33,825 bases of DNA from assembly GCA_016177465.1 (NCBI GenBank), contig JACOVF010000074.1:1-33825 (forward strand), read 5' to 3'. The position numbers and the translations under genes were made by a program. This document shows positions 18,242 through 27,086 of this stretch, in pieces. This DNA comes from Gemmatimonadota bacterium. Its GTDB lineage: Bacteria; Gemmatimonadota; Gemmatimonadetes; Gemmatimonadales; GWC2-71-9. Each line of letters starts with the position of its first letter. Position 1 is the first letter of the stretch. The notes below the pieces were generated by a model that had not been told where the DNA came from, made no database searches, and worked only from the letters and a program-made list of their open reading frames with translations.

Positions 18242-19218
18242 GTTTCGCACGTCCCCTGCTGCTGCTGGCGTTGGCCGCCATCCCGCTCTGGTTGTGGGTA
18301 CGGGCCCGGCGGCTCGCCCGCGCGGGCGGTACGCGGATGAGTGATGTGGGGCCGGCAGTCGGGCCGGACGGACGGGCGTGGCTGGCGCACCTGCCGGCCG
18401 CCCTGCGCGGCGTTTGTCTTGGGGCGTGGATCGTCGCCGCCGCTGGGCCGCGGCTCGGCCCTGGGAAAGCGGAGTTCCGGAGCGAGGGGATTTCCATCGT
18501 CCTTGCGGTGGACATCTCGAGCAGCATGCTGGCGGAGGACTTCGCGCCCCAGAACCGGGTCGACGTGGCAAAGCAGACGGCGATCGAGTTCGTGCGCGCG
18601 CGCCGCACCGACCGGATCGGACTCGTCACCTTCGCCGCGCAGGCACTCACCCAGGTGCCGATCACCACCGACTACACCGTGCTCGAGCAGGCGCTCGTCA
18701 ACCTGCACGTCGGGATCCTGGAGGACGGCACCGCGATCGGTACGGCCATCGCGACGTCGGCGAACCGGCTGCGGCGCTCTCCCGATAAGAGCAAGGTGGT
18801 GGTGCTCTTGACCGACGGGGAGAACAACCGGGGCACGGTGGACCCCCGCACGGCGGCGCAGGCCGCGGGCGCGATGGGGATCCGCATCTACACGATCGGC
18901 GTCGGTACGCAGGGCGAGGCCCCGGTGCCGACCGGGCAGGGACTGCAAGGGCTCCGCTACCAGACACTGCCGGTCGAGATCGACGAGGCGCTGCTCACGG
19001 ACGTGGCCCGGATGACGGGGGGGCGCTACTACCGCGCGACCGACCGGGCGTCGCTGCGCAACATCTTCCGCGAGGTCGACCGGCTGGAGAAATCCACGGT
19101 GCAGCACGAGGTGTACCGCCAGTCCGACGAATCGTACCGCTGGCCAGTGGGGCTCGGGCTGCTGGTGTTCGCGCTCGAGCTCGTGTTCGCGGCCACGCTG
19201 TCGGTGCGGGTGCCGTGA
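18238..19218 (+). CDS. batA: BatA-like VWA-domain membrane protein
   Basis: 326 residues. Two N-terminal hydrophobic segments (FARPLLLLALAAIPLWLWV and LRGVCLGAWIVAAAGP) precede a VWA domain (about 85-290) with a complete MIDAS: DISSSM, the Thr region before DYTVLEQAL, and LLTDGENN. A C-terminal membrane helix (WPVGLGLLVFALELVFAATL) anchors the protein. This is the usual BatA/BatB topology, with the VWA domain held between membrane anchors. The role is in the Bat complex linked to stress or envelope functions in Bacteroides and spirochaetes. The GTG start overlaps the preceding stop; the stop overlaps the next start. Confidence 0.93.
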   Translation: MSFARPLLLLALAAIPLWLWVRARRLARAGGTRMSDVGPAVGPDGRAWLAHLPAALRGVCLGAWIVAAAGPRLGPGKAEFRSEGISIVLAVDISSSMLAEDFAPQNRVDVAKQTAIEFVRARRTDRIGLVTFAAQALTQVPITTDYTVLEQALVNLHVGILEDGTAIGTAIATSANRLRRSPDKSKVVVLLTDGENNRGTVDPRTAAQAAGAMGIRIYTIGVGTQGEAPVPTGQGLQGLRYQTLPVEIDEALLTDVARMTGGRYYRATDRASLRNIFREVDRLEKSTVQHEVYRQSDESYRWPVGLGLLVFALELVFAATLSVRVP

Positions 19219-20897
19219 TGACGTTCGACGCGCCGGTCGTCCTGCTGCTCGCGCCGCTGATCGGTGGAGCCGTGTGGTTCGGCGCGGCGTGGGCGCGCCG
19301 CGCGCGCCTGCGCCGCGCCGCTCAGTGGTCCGACGAGACGTTGGCCGTCGCTCGCGCCGCCGGCCGCTGGGGTTCGACGACGCTCAGCCTCTCGGCGTTT
19401 CTCGGGGCGCTGGCGCTCGCGGGCCCGCGCTGGGGCGAGGAGCGGATCGTGGCGGAGACCCGGGGCTTGAACCTCGTGGTGGCCGTGGACATTTCGCGCT
19501 CGATGCTCGCGGAGGACGTGGCTCCGAGTCGGCTGGGGCGCGCCCTGCGCGAAGCCCGCCGCCTCATTCAGGATCTGGACGGCGACCGCCTCGGCCTCGT
19601 CGGGTTCGCGGGAGCGAGCTACGTGTTGTCGCCGCTGTCGATCGATGGCTCGGCGCTCACCCTCTACCTCGATGCCCTCGATCCCGACATCGCTTCCGAG
19701 GGCGGCACCAACCTGGCCGCTGCCCTGGTGCAGGGGGGCGAGTTACTGCGCGCCAGCCCGGAGCTCGCCGACCGCGTGCTCGTGGTCTTCACCGATGGCG
19801 AAGCGCATGATTCCCTGCCATTGGTGCTCGCGCGGGCGCAGCCGTTCAACGCGCTCGGGATCCATCTGATTGTGGTGGCGGAGGGTGGGCGCGTACCCGC
19901 GCGGATCCCCGTGCGTGACGAGCATGGGATCCTGCGAGGCTGGCAGCAGGATGAGGCGGGGGACGTGATCACGACCGCGCGGCGCGACGACATCCTCGCC
20001 GCCATCGCCGATGCGGCGCAGGGGACGATCGTCGCTTCGGAGCTGCCCGACCAAGCCGGCGCGGTGCGCGACCTCGTCGCCGCCTACAAGCGCAGTGCGG
20101 CGACGGAGGCACGCACCGAGCGTGGCCGGCCGCGCGCGTGGATCCCGCTCGTGGCCGCGGCGATGATTCTGCTTGGCCAGGCCTGGTCTCGCCGCACGGC
20201 CGCCCTGGTGAGCCTCGCGCTCCTGGTCGTGGCGGGGCGGCCAGCGGTCGCGCAGTCGGCCGGCCTCTCGGCTCCTGCCTCCCGACCCAGAACCGAGGCC
20301 CAGAAAGCTTGGGACGCTGGCGATATGCGCCGCGCCGCCGAAGCCTACCTCGCCGAGCTAGCCGCGCGCCGCCGCGATGACACGGCGTGGTTCAACGCGG
20401 GGACTGCCGCGCTGGCCGCGGGGGACCTGGACGTCGCGCGCTCCAGCCTGGCCCGGGCTGCCACCGCGCTCGATCCCGAAGTGCGGTTCCGCGCGCTCTA
20501 CAACCTCGGCCTCGTCGCCCTGCACGCAGCCACGGCTGACAGCGCCAACCGTGACTCCCATCTCGGCGACGCCGAGCGCGCTTACCGCGAGGCCCTGCTC
20601 CTCAAGCCGCACCACTTCCCCGCGAAGTGGAACCTGGAGCTCGCCCTGCGGCAGCGGCGGAGCGGGAGTGGTCAATCGAACATGCCGCCCGCGGGGGGTG
20701 GCGGCGTGGTTGGGGTACCGCCGGGAGGTGGGAAGGCCGGGGGCGGGACCGCCGCGGAAGAACAGGGTAGAGAAGGGCTGAGCCGCGCCCAGGCCGAACA
20801 GATCCTGCAATCGATCGGCCAAGAAGAGTTGCGCACGCGGCGGGAGCGGATGGGGCGCACGCGCCACGCCGCGCCGCCGACGGTGAAGGACTGGTGA
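19218..20897 (+). CDS. batB: BatB-BatC fusion: VWA domain plus TPR protein
   Basis: 559 residues from ATG 19218 (GTG 19215 would add one). The BatB half has N-terminal hydrophobic segments, a VWA domain (about 84-280) with MIDAS DISRSM and FTDGEAHD, and a membrane helix WIPLVAAAMILLGQAW near 307-322. The BatC half starts with a signal-peptide-like stretch, basic then hydrophobic and ending RPAVAQSAG (325-346). TPR repeats follow (about 361-480: RRAAEAYLAELAA, AWFNAGTAALAAGDLDVA), then a Gly/Pro-rich tail. BatB and BatC are normally separate genes. The embedded signal-like segment marks the junction. Stop TGA overlaps the following GTG by 4 bp. Confidence 0.9.
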   Translation: MTFDAPVVLLLAPLIGGAVWFGAAWARRARLRRAAQWSDETLAVARAAGRWGSTTLSLSAFLGALALAGPRWGEERIVAETRGLNLVVAVDISRSMLAEDVAPSRLGRALREARRLIQDLDGDRLGLVGFAGASYVLSPLSIDGSALTLYLDALDPDIASEGGTNLAAALVQGGELLRASPELADRVLVVFTDGEAHDSLPLVLARAQPFNALGIHLIVVAEGGRVPARIPVRDEHGILRGWQQDEAGDVITTARRDDILAAIADAAQGTIVASELPDQAGAVRDLVAAYKRSAATEARTERGRPRAWIPLVAAAMILLGQAWSRRTAALVSLALLVVAGRPAVAQSAGLSAPASRPRTEAQKAWDAGDMRRAAEAYLAELAARRRDDTAWFNAGTAALAAGDLDVARSSLARAATALDPEVRFRALYNLGLVALHAATADSANRDSHLGDAERAYREALLLKPHHFPAKWNLELALRQRRSGSGQSNMPPAGGGGVVGVPPGGGKAGGGTAAEEQGREGLSRAQAEQILQSIGQEELRTRRERMGRTRHAAPPTVKDW

Positions 20898-23254
20898 GCG
20901 CCGCGCTGTTGCTCGCGATCGCACTACAGGGCGTCGCCCCCGCGCCCCCGCCGCCCGAAGTGACGGCGAGCGTGAACCGCACGCGCCTGCGCGTCGGTGA
21001 TGAGCTAACCCTCACCGTGCGGGCCCGCTCGCGCTCGATCGAGCCGGTCGAGCTCGTGCTCCCACTGCTCTCAGGGTTCGCGCTCGTCGGGTCGCGCGAC
21101 CTCACGGAGGTCTCGCTGTCGGGGGCGGACGGGCCCGTGCGCACCACGGTGCGCGAGCTGCTGCTGCGCGCGGAACGGGCTGGCACGGTGTTCATCGGGC
21201 CGGTGCGCGCCCGGCAGGGTGACGTGGTGGTCGACACCGATCCGATCACGCTCACCGTGGACAGTACGGCGACGGGCGCCGCGGCCACGCTGGGGCCACT
21301 GGCCCGCGGGCTGCTCGAATCCGCCCCGCTGCCCGCCCGCAACGACCAAGTGGCGTTGACGGTGATCATACCGGATGACACGGTGCTCGTCGGCCAGCAG
21401 GTCGACATGATCGCGGCGGCGTGGTTCCCGCGCGAGCTGCGCAATCGCCTGCGCCGTCTGCCGGTCGTCGTACTCGCGACGCCGGAGCGGGTATGGGCGT
21501 ATCCACAGCCTGCGCCCACGGGGATCGCCGCGTCGCGCCTGGTGGACGGCCGGTGGATGGATCTGTTCGCGGTGCACACCGTCGTGTTTCCGCTGGCGCA
21601 GGGGCGCGTGGTGATCCCGCCCGTGTCGGTCACGTACGCGGTCCCGGTGTCCTTCTCCTTCTTCAGTCGCGAGGAGCGGTACACCCTGCGGACCGATTCG
21701 GCGCCGATGACCATCCTCCCGCTCCCGGCTGCAGGGCGCCCGGCGGACGACCAGGGTGTCGTGGGGCAGGGCCTGACGCTCGACGTCGCCGTCACGGGAG
21801 GCGACACGCGTGTGGGTGAGCCGATGGCAGTCTCCGCCACGGTCACTGGGATGGGGAACATTGTGCTGTGGCCCGAACCGGTGTTCCGCTGGCCGGCCGG
21901 CTTCCGCACTTACCCGGCGCAGACTGCCGTGCGGCTCGAGCCGCGGAACGAACTTATTGGTGGGAGCAAGACGTTCCGCTATTTGGTCGTCCCCGACTCC
22001 GCCGGCAGCTTTGTCCTCCCCGAGGTCCGGTATCCCTACTACGACATCGCCACCGGCAGGTACGCGGTGCCCGGGGCGGCACCCCGGGCCCTCGCCGTGG
22101 AGCCGGGCGTGGAGCCGCGGGCGGCGCGCGCCCTCCCGCCACTCACCCTGGGGGGCCGCGAGTCTTGGACCAGCGCCCTCGCCCGCGGGTTGACGCCGTG
22201 GGGCTGGATCGCGCTCGCCGCGCTGCCGCCGGCGCTCCTCTGGCTGGCGCGCCGACGCCCGGCTCCCGGCAGTCGCCGGATTACGCCGGTGGTCGCGCCG
22301 CAGCTGACGCGCCTCGGGCGGCTCGAGCGCGAGTTCCAGGCCGTGCTCGCTGCCCATGTGCCCGACACGGTCGCGCGTGACGGCGACGGCCTGGCGCAGG
22401 CGCTCCGGGCGGCCGGGGTCGAGAGCGCGGTGGCGGAGCACGTGATGCGGCTGCGCGATCGCCTGCGGGCGGCGCGCTACGGCCCGCAGGGCGTGGGCGA
22501 CGCCGTGGAGCTGGCGGCGGAGACCGAGCAGGTACTGCGGGTATTGGGGGTGGAGCCGCTGGCGCGGCGGCGCCGGCGCATGCTGGCGGGGGTGTTGCTC
22601 GCTCTGTGTCTGGCACCGGCGGCCCGCGCGGCGCTGCAGGGGCCTACCGCGGAAGGGCTCTACGAAGCGGGGGCGCTCCGGGCCGCCGCGGATTCCTTCG
22701 CCGCGCGGGCCGCTCGCCAGCCGCGCGTGGCGGCCCACTGGTATAATCTGGGGGCCACGCTGTACCGGGCGGGGGCTGACGGCAAGGCGGTCGCTGCCTG
22801 GACGATCGCTGCGCGACTCGCGCCGCGCGACCTGGTGATCCGCCGATCGCGCCGGCTACTGCCGCCGCCCGACGCCGCGAGCGAGCCGCTGCTCGCCGTG
22901 GGGGTCGCCACGACGGCAGAATGGGCGCTGGTGGCGGCCGCGTCCTGGTTGGCGCTCTGGGTCGCGGCTCTCGCACGGCGGCGCCGGCGCGTGCTCGTCG
23001 TGATCGCCGGCCTTACGGCGGGCGCTACCCTCCTCGCCGCGCGCGAGGGCCGGCGCGCCCGGCAGCCGCTCGCGGTCGCCATCCAGCCCACGACGGCGGT
23101 GCGGGTCGCACCGCACGGCAGGGCGAGCGCCACCGGCTCCATCGAGGGGGGCGCGGCGGTGCTCGTGGTGGACCGCTACGGGCGTTGGCTCGCGGTGCGG
23201 CGCCGCGACGGGTTGCGCGGCTGGGTGCTCGAGACGGAGGTGGTGCGGCTGTGA
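20894..23254 (+). CDS. batD: BatD-BatE fusion: Ig-like BatD plus TPR/SH3 BatE
   Basis: 786 residues. The BatD half has a signal peptide (ALLLAIALQGVAPA), repeated beta domains beginning VTASVNRTRLRVGDELTLTV, a membrane helix near 435-452 (GWIALAALPPALLWLA) and a helical cytoplasmic part. The BatE half begins with a second signal-peptide-like segment, RRRRMLAGVLLALCLAPAARA (about 557-578). TPR-like helices follow (583-660, HWYNLGATLYRAGADGKA), then two membrane helices (675-692, 698-715) and a bacterial SH3-like domain (729-786, TAVRVAPHGRASATG to GWVLETEVVRL). This order is exactly that of separate BatD and BatE proteins. It completes the Bat set and overlaps mutL by 4 bp. Confidence 0.9.
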   Translation: MSAALLLAIALQGVAPAPPPPEVTASVNRTRLRVGDELTLTVRARSRSIEPVELVLPLLSGFALVGSRDLTEVSLSGADGPVRTTVRELLLRAERAGTVFIGPVRARQGDVVVDTDPITLTVDSTATGAAATLGPLARGLLESAPLPARNDQVALTVIIPDDTVLVGQQVDMIAAAWFPRELRNRLRRLPVVVLATPERVWAYPQPAPTGIAASRLVDGRWMDLFAVHTVVFPLAQGRVVIPPVSVTYAVPVSFSFFSREERYTLRTDSAPMTILPLPAAGRPADDQGVVGQGLTLDVAVTGGDTRVGEPMAVSATVTGMGNIVLWPEPVFRWPAGFRTYPAQTAVRLEPRNELIGGSKTFRYLVVPDSAGSFVLPEVRYPYYDIATGRYAVPGAAPRALAVEPGVEPRAARALPPLTLGGRESWTSALARGLTPWGWIALAALPPALLWLARRRPAPGSRRITPVVAPQLTRLGRLEREFQAVLAAHVPDTVARDGDGLAQALRAAGVESAVAEHVMRLRDRLRAARYGPQGVGDAVELAAETEQVLRVLGVEPLARRRRRMLAGVLLALCLAPAARAALQGPTAEGLYEAGALRAAADSFAARAARQPRVAAHWYNLGATLYRAGADGKAVAAWTIAARLAPRDLVIRRSRRLLPPPDAASEPLLAVGVATTAEWALVAAASWLALWVAALARRRRRVLVVIAGLTAGATLLAAREGRRARQPLAVAIQPTTAVRVAPHGRASATGSIEGGAAVLVVDRYGRWLAVRRRDGLRGWVLETEVVRL

Positions 23255-24942
23255 GTCCCAAGATCGCGGTCCTCGCGGATCCCGTCGCCGACCAGATCGC
23301 CGCGGGCGAGGTCGTTGAACGTCCCGCCTCGGTCGTGAAGGAGCTCGTCGAAAACGCGCTCGACGCCGGGGCGACGGCCGTCCGAATCGAGATCGAGGAC
23401 GGCGGCAAGACCCTCATCCGCGTGAGCGACGACGGGGAGGGGATGGGGCGCGAGGACGCGGTGCTCGCCCTCAACCGGCACGCGACGAGCAAGATTCGCG
23501 CGGCCGCCGACTTGATCGGCGTCGGCACATTCGGTTTCCGCGGCGAGGCGCTCCCGGCGATCGCCTCCGTGTCGCGGCTCGAGCTGGAAACGTCGCCTGA
23601 CGGGGAGACCGGCACTCGGCTGCTCCTGGTGGGTGGTCGTGTTGAGGCGGTGGACGACGCCGTACGCCAGCGGGGCACGACGATCACGGCGCGGGGGTTG
23701 TTCTTCAATACCCCCGCGCGCCGCAAGTTCCTGCGCGCGCCCGCGACCGAAGCCCGCTCCGCCTCGGAAGCGGTCACGGTACTCGCCCTCACGCGCCCCG
23801 ACGTCGCTTTCACCCTCGCGAGCGACGGACGCCCCCTGTTTGATCTCCCAGCTGCGGCGCGGCCCATCGACCGGGTGCACGCGCTGTGGGGCCGCGAGCT
23901 CGCCGACACGCTGCTGCCCGTCGCCTACCGCGAAGGTCCTCTCGAGGTCACCGGCTTCGCCCAGCGGCCGTCGCAGGCGAAGCCGGCGGGCCGGAAGGCG
24001 CATGTGTTCGTGCGCGGCCGCCCGATCAAGGACCCGTTCCTCGTCCGCGCCGCCGAGGCGGGGTACCGCTCCGCGATCCACCCGGGTGACCGGCCGTCGC
24101 TGGTGCTGTTCCTCGACCTCCCGGGCGATGCGGTGGATGTGAACGTGCACCCCGCCAAGCTCGAGGTCCGGTTCCGGGACAAGTTCTTCGTCGAGAAGGT
24201 CGTCGAGGAGGCAGTGCGGGCGGCGCTGGCCCCGCTCGAGGCGGCGGCTCCGCTCACGCCGGGGCATGGCCCCGGGCTGAGCCCACCCTGGGAAGGACTC
24301 GGTGCGCGGCTTCCGGAGGGCGTGCCCTTGGAGCTGTTCGGCGGGGGTGGCGGATTTGCCGACCGCCGACAGCCGACCGCGCAGCTCTTCCAGGTCTTCG
24401 ACACCTACATCTTGTTCGAGACCGACGCCGGCGTCGCCATCGTCGACCAGCATTCGGCGCACGAGCGGGTGTTGTACGAGCGGGTGATGCGCCAGCTGTC
24501 GGGGGACGGCGCGCCCGCCCAGCGGCTGCTGCTGCCCCTCGCCCTCGAGTTCACTCCCCCGGAGCTCGAGGCGATCGACGCGCACCACGAGCTGCTGCAG
24601 CGCGTCGGGTTCGAGGTCGAGTCGTTTTCGGGACGCACCGTGGTGGTCCAGACCGCGCCGAACCCCCATCCACGCTTCGAGGCGGCGCGCTGTCTCCAGG
24701 AACTCGTCGCGGACCTCGCCGGCGGACGGTTCGGCGGCTGGACGAATCGCCTCGAGCGCTTCGCGGCGACGTTCGCCTGCCGTGCGGCGATCAAGGCGGG
24801 CCATCATCTTGACCCCGAGGAGATGCGCGAGCTCATCTACCGGCTCCTCACGGCGACGCTCCCGGCCCACGACGTTCACGGCCGGCCGACGATCGTGTAC
24901 TTGCCGAAGGAAGAACTGGAGCGGCGGTTTGGGCGTACCTAG
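23251..24942 (+). CDS. mutL: DNA mismatch repair protein MutL (endonuclease type)
   Basis: GHKL ATPase of 563 residues linking MutS mismatch recognition to strand incision. The N-terminal ATPase motifs are complete: VVKELVENALDAGA, RVSDDGEGM, RHATSK and GFRGEAL. The C-terminal domain carries nicking-endonuclease motifs: DQHSAHERVLYE from residue 399, ACRAAIKAG, HGRPT and RRFGR. This implies methyl-independent repair with a self-nicking MutL, unlike E. coli. The usual C-P before HGRP is D-V here. The GTG start overlaps batDE. The neighbouring miaA is a widespread mutL partner. mutS is not in the window. Confidence 0.96.
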   Translation: MSPKIAVLADPVADQIAAGEVVERPASVVKELVENALDAGATAVRIEIEDGGKTLIRVSDDGEGMGREDAVLALNRHATSKIRAAADLIGVGTFGFRGEALPAIASVSRLELETSPDGETGTRLLLVGGRVEAVDDAVRQRGTTITARGLFFNTPARRKFLRAPATEARSASEAVTVLALTRPDVAFTLASDGRPLFDLPAAARPIDRVHALWGRELADTLLPVAYREGPLEVTGFAQRPSQAKPAGRKAHVFVRGRPIKDPFLVRAAEAGYRSAIHPGDRPSLVLFLDLPGDAVDVNVHPAKLEVRFRDKFFVEKVVEEAVRAALAPLEAAAPLTPGHGPGLSPPWEGLGARLPEGVPLELFGGGGGFADRRQPTAQLFQVFDTYILFETDAGVAIVDQHSAHERVLYERVMRQLSGDGAPAQRLLLPLALEFTPPELEAIDAHHELLQRVGFEVESFSGRTVVVQTAPNPHPRFEAARCLQELVADLAGGRFGGWTNRLERFAATFACRAAIKAGHHLDPEEMRELIYRLLTATLPAHDVHGRPTIVYLPKEELERRFGRT

Positions 24943-24984
24943 CGGCACACGACGTGGCATCGTGGCGTCCTGCAACGCCTAGGC

Positions 24985-25956
24985 ATGCCCGAACCCCGCC
25001 CCCTCGTGCCCGTCCTCGTCGGCCCCACCGCCGTCGGCAAGACGGCTGTGGCGGCCACCCTGGCCGAGTTCGAGCCGGTGACGGTGATCTCGGCAGACGC
25101 GCGCCAGGTGTACCGGCGCCTCGATATCGGCACGGCGAAGCCCACGCCGGACATCCTGGCTCGGGTGCCGCACCTGGGGCTGGATCTCGTCGATCCCGGC
25201 GAGCGTTACAGTGCGGGACAGTTTGCCCACGACGCGGCCCGGTGGCTGGCGGAGGTGCAGCGTGCCGGACGGCTACCCGTGGTTGTGGGCGGCACGGGCT
25301 TCTACGTGCGGGCGCTGGCAGAGGGGCTGTTCCGAGAGCCCCCGCTCGATCAGGGGCGGCGGGAGCTGCTGCGCCAGTGGACGGAGGGGCTGCCGTCGGT
25401 GGATCTGGCGCGCTGGGCGGGTCGGCTGGACCGCCGCTTCGCCGGCGGGGGGCGGCAGCGGGCGGCGCGGGGCGTGGAAGTCGCCCTGCTCACCGGGCGG
25501 CCGCTCTCCTGGTGGCAGCGCGAGGCGCGCGAGACGGGCGTGATGCGCCCGTGGTACATTCATCTGACCCTGCCGCGCGACGCGCTGCACCGGCGGATCG
25601 CCGAGCGGGTGCGGCGAATGCTCGATGCGGGGATGGTGGCTGAGGTCCGAGGCCTGCTCGCGAGCGGCGTGGCCGCCGGCGCGCCCGGACTCGACGGGGT
25701 CGGCTACCGGGAGGTAGTGGCGATGTTGCAGGGAAAGCTGTCCGAGGCCGAGCTGCCCCAGGCCATCGTAGTGGCGACCCGGCGCTACGCCAAGCGGCAG
25801 GAGACGTGGCTTCGACATCAACTGCGAAGTCAGCCGTCAGCCGTCAGCTCTCAGCGAGAGGACGTGTGGGTGCTGGACGCGACGCGAAGTCCAGCGGTCC
25901 TGGCCGATGAGATCTTCGAGCGCTGGCGCGGCGTAAAGCAGATGGCTGACGGCTGA
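24985..25956 (+). CDS. miaA: tRNA dimethylallyltransferase MiaA
   Basis: Transfers a dimethylallyl group to A37 of tRNAs reading UNN codons. 323 residues with P-loop GPTAVGKT (13-20), ISADARQVYRRLDIGTAKPT, the VVVGGTGFYVRAL strand and GYREV. After RRYAKRQETWLRHQ the C-terminus carries a repeat-derived stretch (SQPSAVSSQRE). The stop codon itself lies in the inverted copy of the repeat. Start is ATG 24985, 42 bp after mutL; the gap holds no recognisable signal. The tail residues are probably not functionally important. Confidence 0.95.
   Translation: MPEPRPLVPVLVGPTAVGKTAVAATLAEFEPVTVISADARQVYRRLDIGTAKPTPDILARVPHLGLDLVDPGERYSAGQFAHDAARWLAEVQRAGRLPVVVGGTGFYVRALAEGLFREPPLDQGRRELLRQWTEGLPSVDLARWAGRLDRRFAGGGRQRAARGVEVALLTGRPLSWWQREARETGVMRPWYIHLTLPRDALHRRIAERVRRMLDAGMVAEVRGLLASGVAAGAPGLDGVGYREVVAMLQGKLSEAELPQAIVVATRRYAKRQETWLRHQLRSQPSAVSSQREDVWVLDATRSPAVLADEIFERWRGVKQMADG
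25829..25956. repeat. Iterated 7-bp repeat with inverted copy at the 3' end of miaA
   Basis: The heptamer cagccgt is iterated at 25831-25848. The 13-mer tcagccgtcagcc (25830-25842) has a perfect reverse complement at 25944-25956. The arms are about 100 bp apart and both lie in the miaA coding sequence; the right arm supplies the TGA stop. It would give a long hairpin in the mRNA just before bshA. Confidence 0.75.
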
Positions 25957-25964
25957 GGGCTTGC

Positions 25965-27086
25965 ATGCGAATCGGCATTACGTGTTACCCGACCTACGGC
26001 GGCTCCGGCGCCGTCGCGACCGAGCTAGGGCTCGAGCTCGCCCGGCGCGGACACGAGGTGCACTTCATCTCGTACGCGAGCCCGTTCCGGCTGCGCGGCT
26101 TCGAGGAGCGCGTGTCGTTCCACGAGGTCGTGACCGCCGACTACCCGCTCTTCGAGCACGCGCCGTACGCCCTCTCCCTGGCGGTGAAGCAGCACGAGGT
26201 AGCCCTGCGCGAGAACCTCGACCTCATGCACGTGCACTACGCGATCCCGCACGCCACCACCGCCTGGCTGGCGAAGCAGATGATGGACCAGGTGCGGGAC
26301 CTGAAAGTGGTGACCACGCTGCACGGCACTGACATCACCCTTGTCGGCAAGGACCCATCCTACTTTACGATCACCAAGTTCTCGATCGAGCAGTCGGATC
26401 GCGTGACGGCCGTGTCGCAGTACCTGCGGGACGAGACGTATCGCACGTTCGGCTGCGTCGGGTGCGAGGTGACGGTGATCCCCAATTTCATCTCGACCGC
26501 GGATTACCACCCGGCGCCCGACGGCAAGACCTGCGCGCTCGCGCCGGCGGGCCACAAATTACTCGTCCATGTCTCGAACTTCCGCCCGGTGAAGCGCGTG
26601 ACCGATGTGGTGCGGATCTTCGCAGGCGTGCGCCAGGCGATGGCGGCCACGCTCGTCCTAGTGGGCGATGGTCCGGAGCGCGATGCCGCCGAGGCGGAGG
26701 TGGACCGCCTCGGGCTCAAGCGGAACGTGCGGTTCCTCGGCAAGGTCGAGAATGTGGCCGACATCCTGCGGGGCGCGCACCTGTTCCTCCTGCCTTCGAA
26801 TACCGAGTCGTTCGGGCTCGCCGCGCTCGAGGCGATGGCCTGCGGCGTCCCGGTCGTGGCGAGCAATCTGGGCGGGATTCCCGAAGTGGTGGTGAACGGG
26901 GAAACGGGCCACCTCGCCCCGGTCGGAGACGTGGCCCAGATGACCGAGCGGGCGGTGGCGCTCCTCAAGGACCCCGACGCGCACGCCCGGATGAGGGCGC
27001 GGGCCATCGCCCGCGCACGGGAGTTCTCCGCGGAGCGGGTCGTGCCGCTCTACGAGCAGCTCTACCAGGACGTCCTGCGTGACTGA
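25965..27086 (+). CDS. bshA: BshA: N-acetyl-alpha-D-glucosaminyl L-malate synthase (bacillithiol synthesis)
   Basis: Retaining GT-B glycosyltransferase (GT4) joining GlcNAc from UDP-GlcNAc to L-malate, the first step of bacillithiol synthesis. 373 residues. The N-terminal YPTYGGSGAVATELG and the DLMHVHYAIPHA segment are characteristic of BshA rather than of general GT4 enzymes. LVHVSNFRPVKRV and SNTESFGLAALEAMACG complete the donor site (E-x7-E motif). It is 8 bp after miaA and overlaps the prenyltransferase by 8 bp. BshB and BshC are not in the window. Confidence 0.93.
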   Translation: MRIGITCYPTYGGSGAVATELGLELARRGHEVHFISYASPFRLRGFEERVSFHEVVTADYPLFEHAPYALSLAVKQHEVALRENLDLMHVHYAIPHATTAWLAKQMMDQVRDLKVVTTLHGTDITLVGKDPSYFTITKFSIEQSDRVTAVSQYLRDETYRTFGCVGCEVTVIPNFISTADYHPAPDGKTCALAPAGHKLLVHVSNFRPVKRVTDVVRIFAGVRQAMAATLVLVGDGPERDAAEAEVDRLGLKRNVRFLGKVENVADILRGAHLFLLPSNTESFGLAALEAMACGVPVVASNLGGIPEVVVNGETGHLAPVGDVAQMTERAVALLKDPDAHARMRARAIARAREFSAERVVPLYEQLYQDVLRD

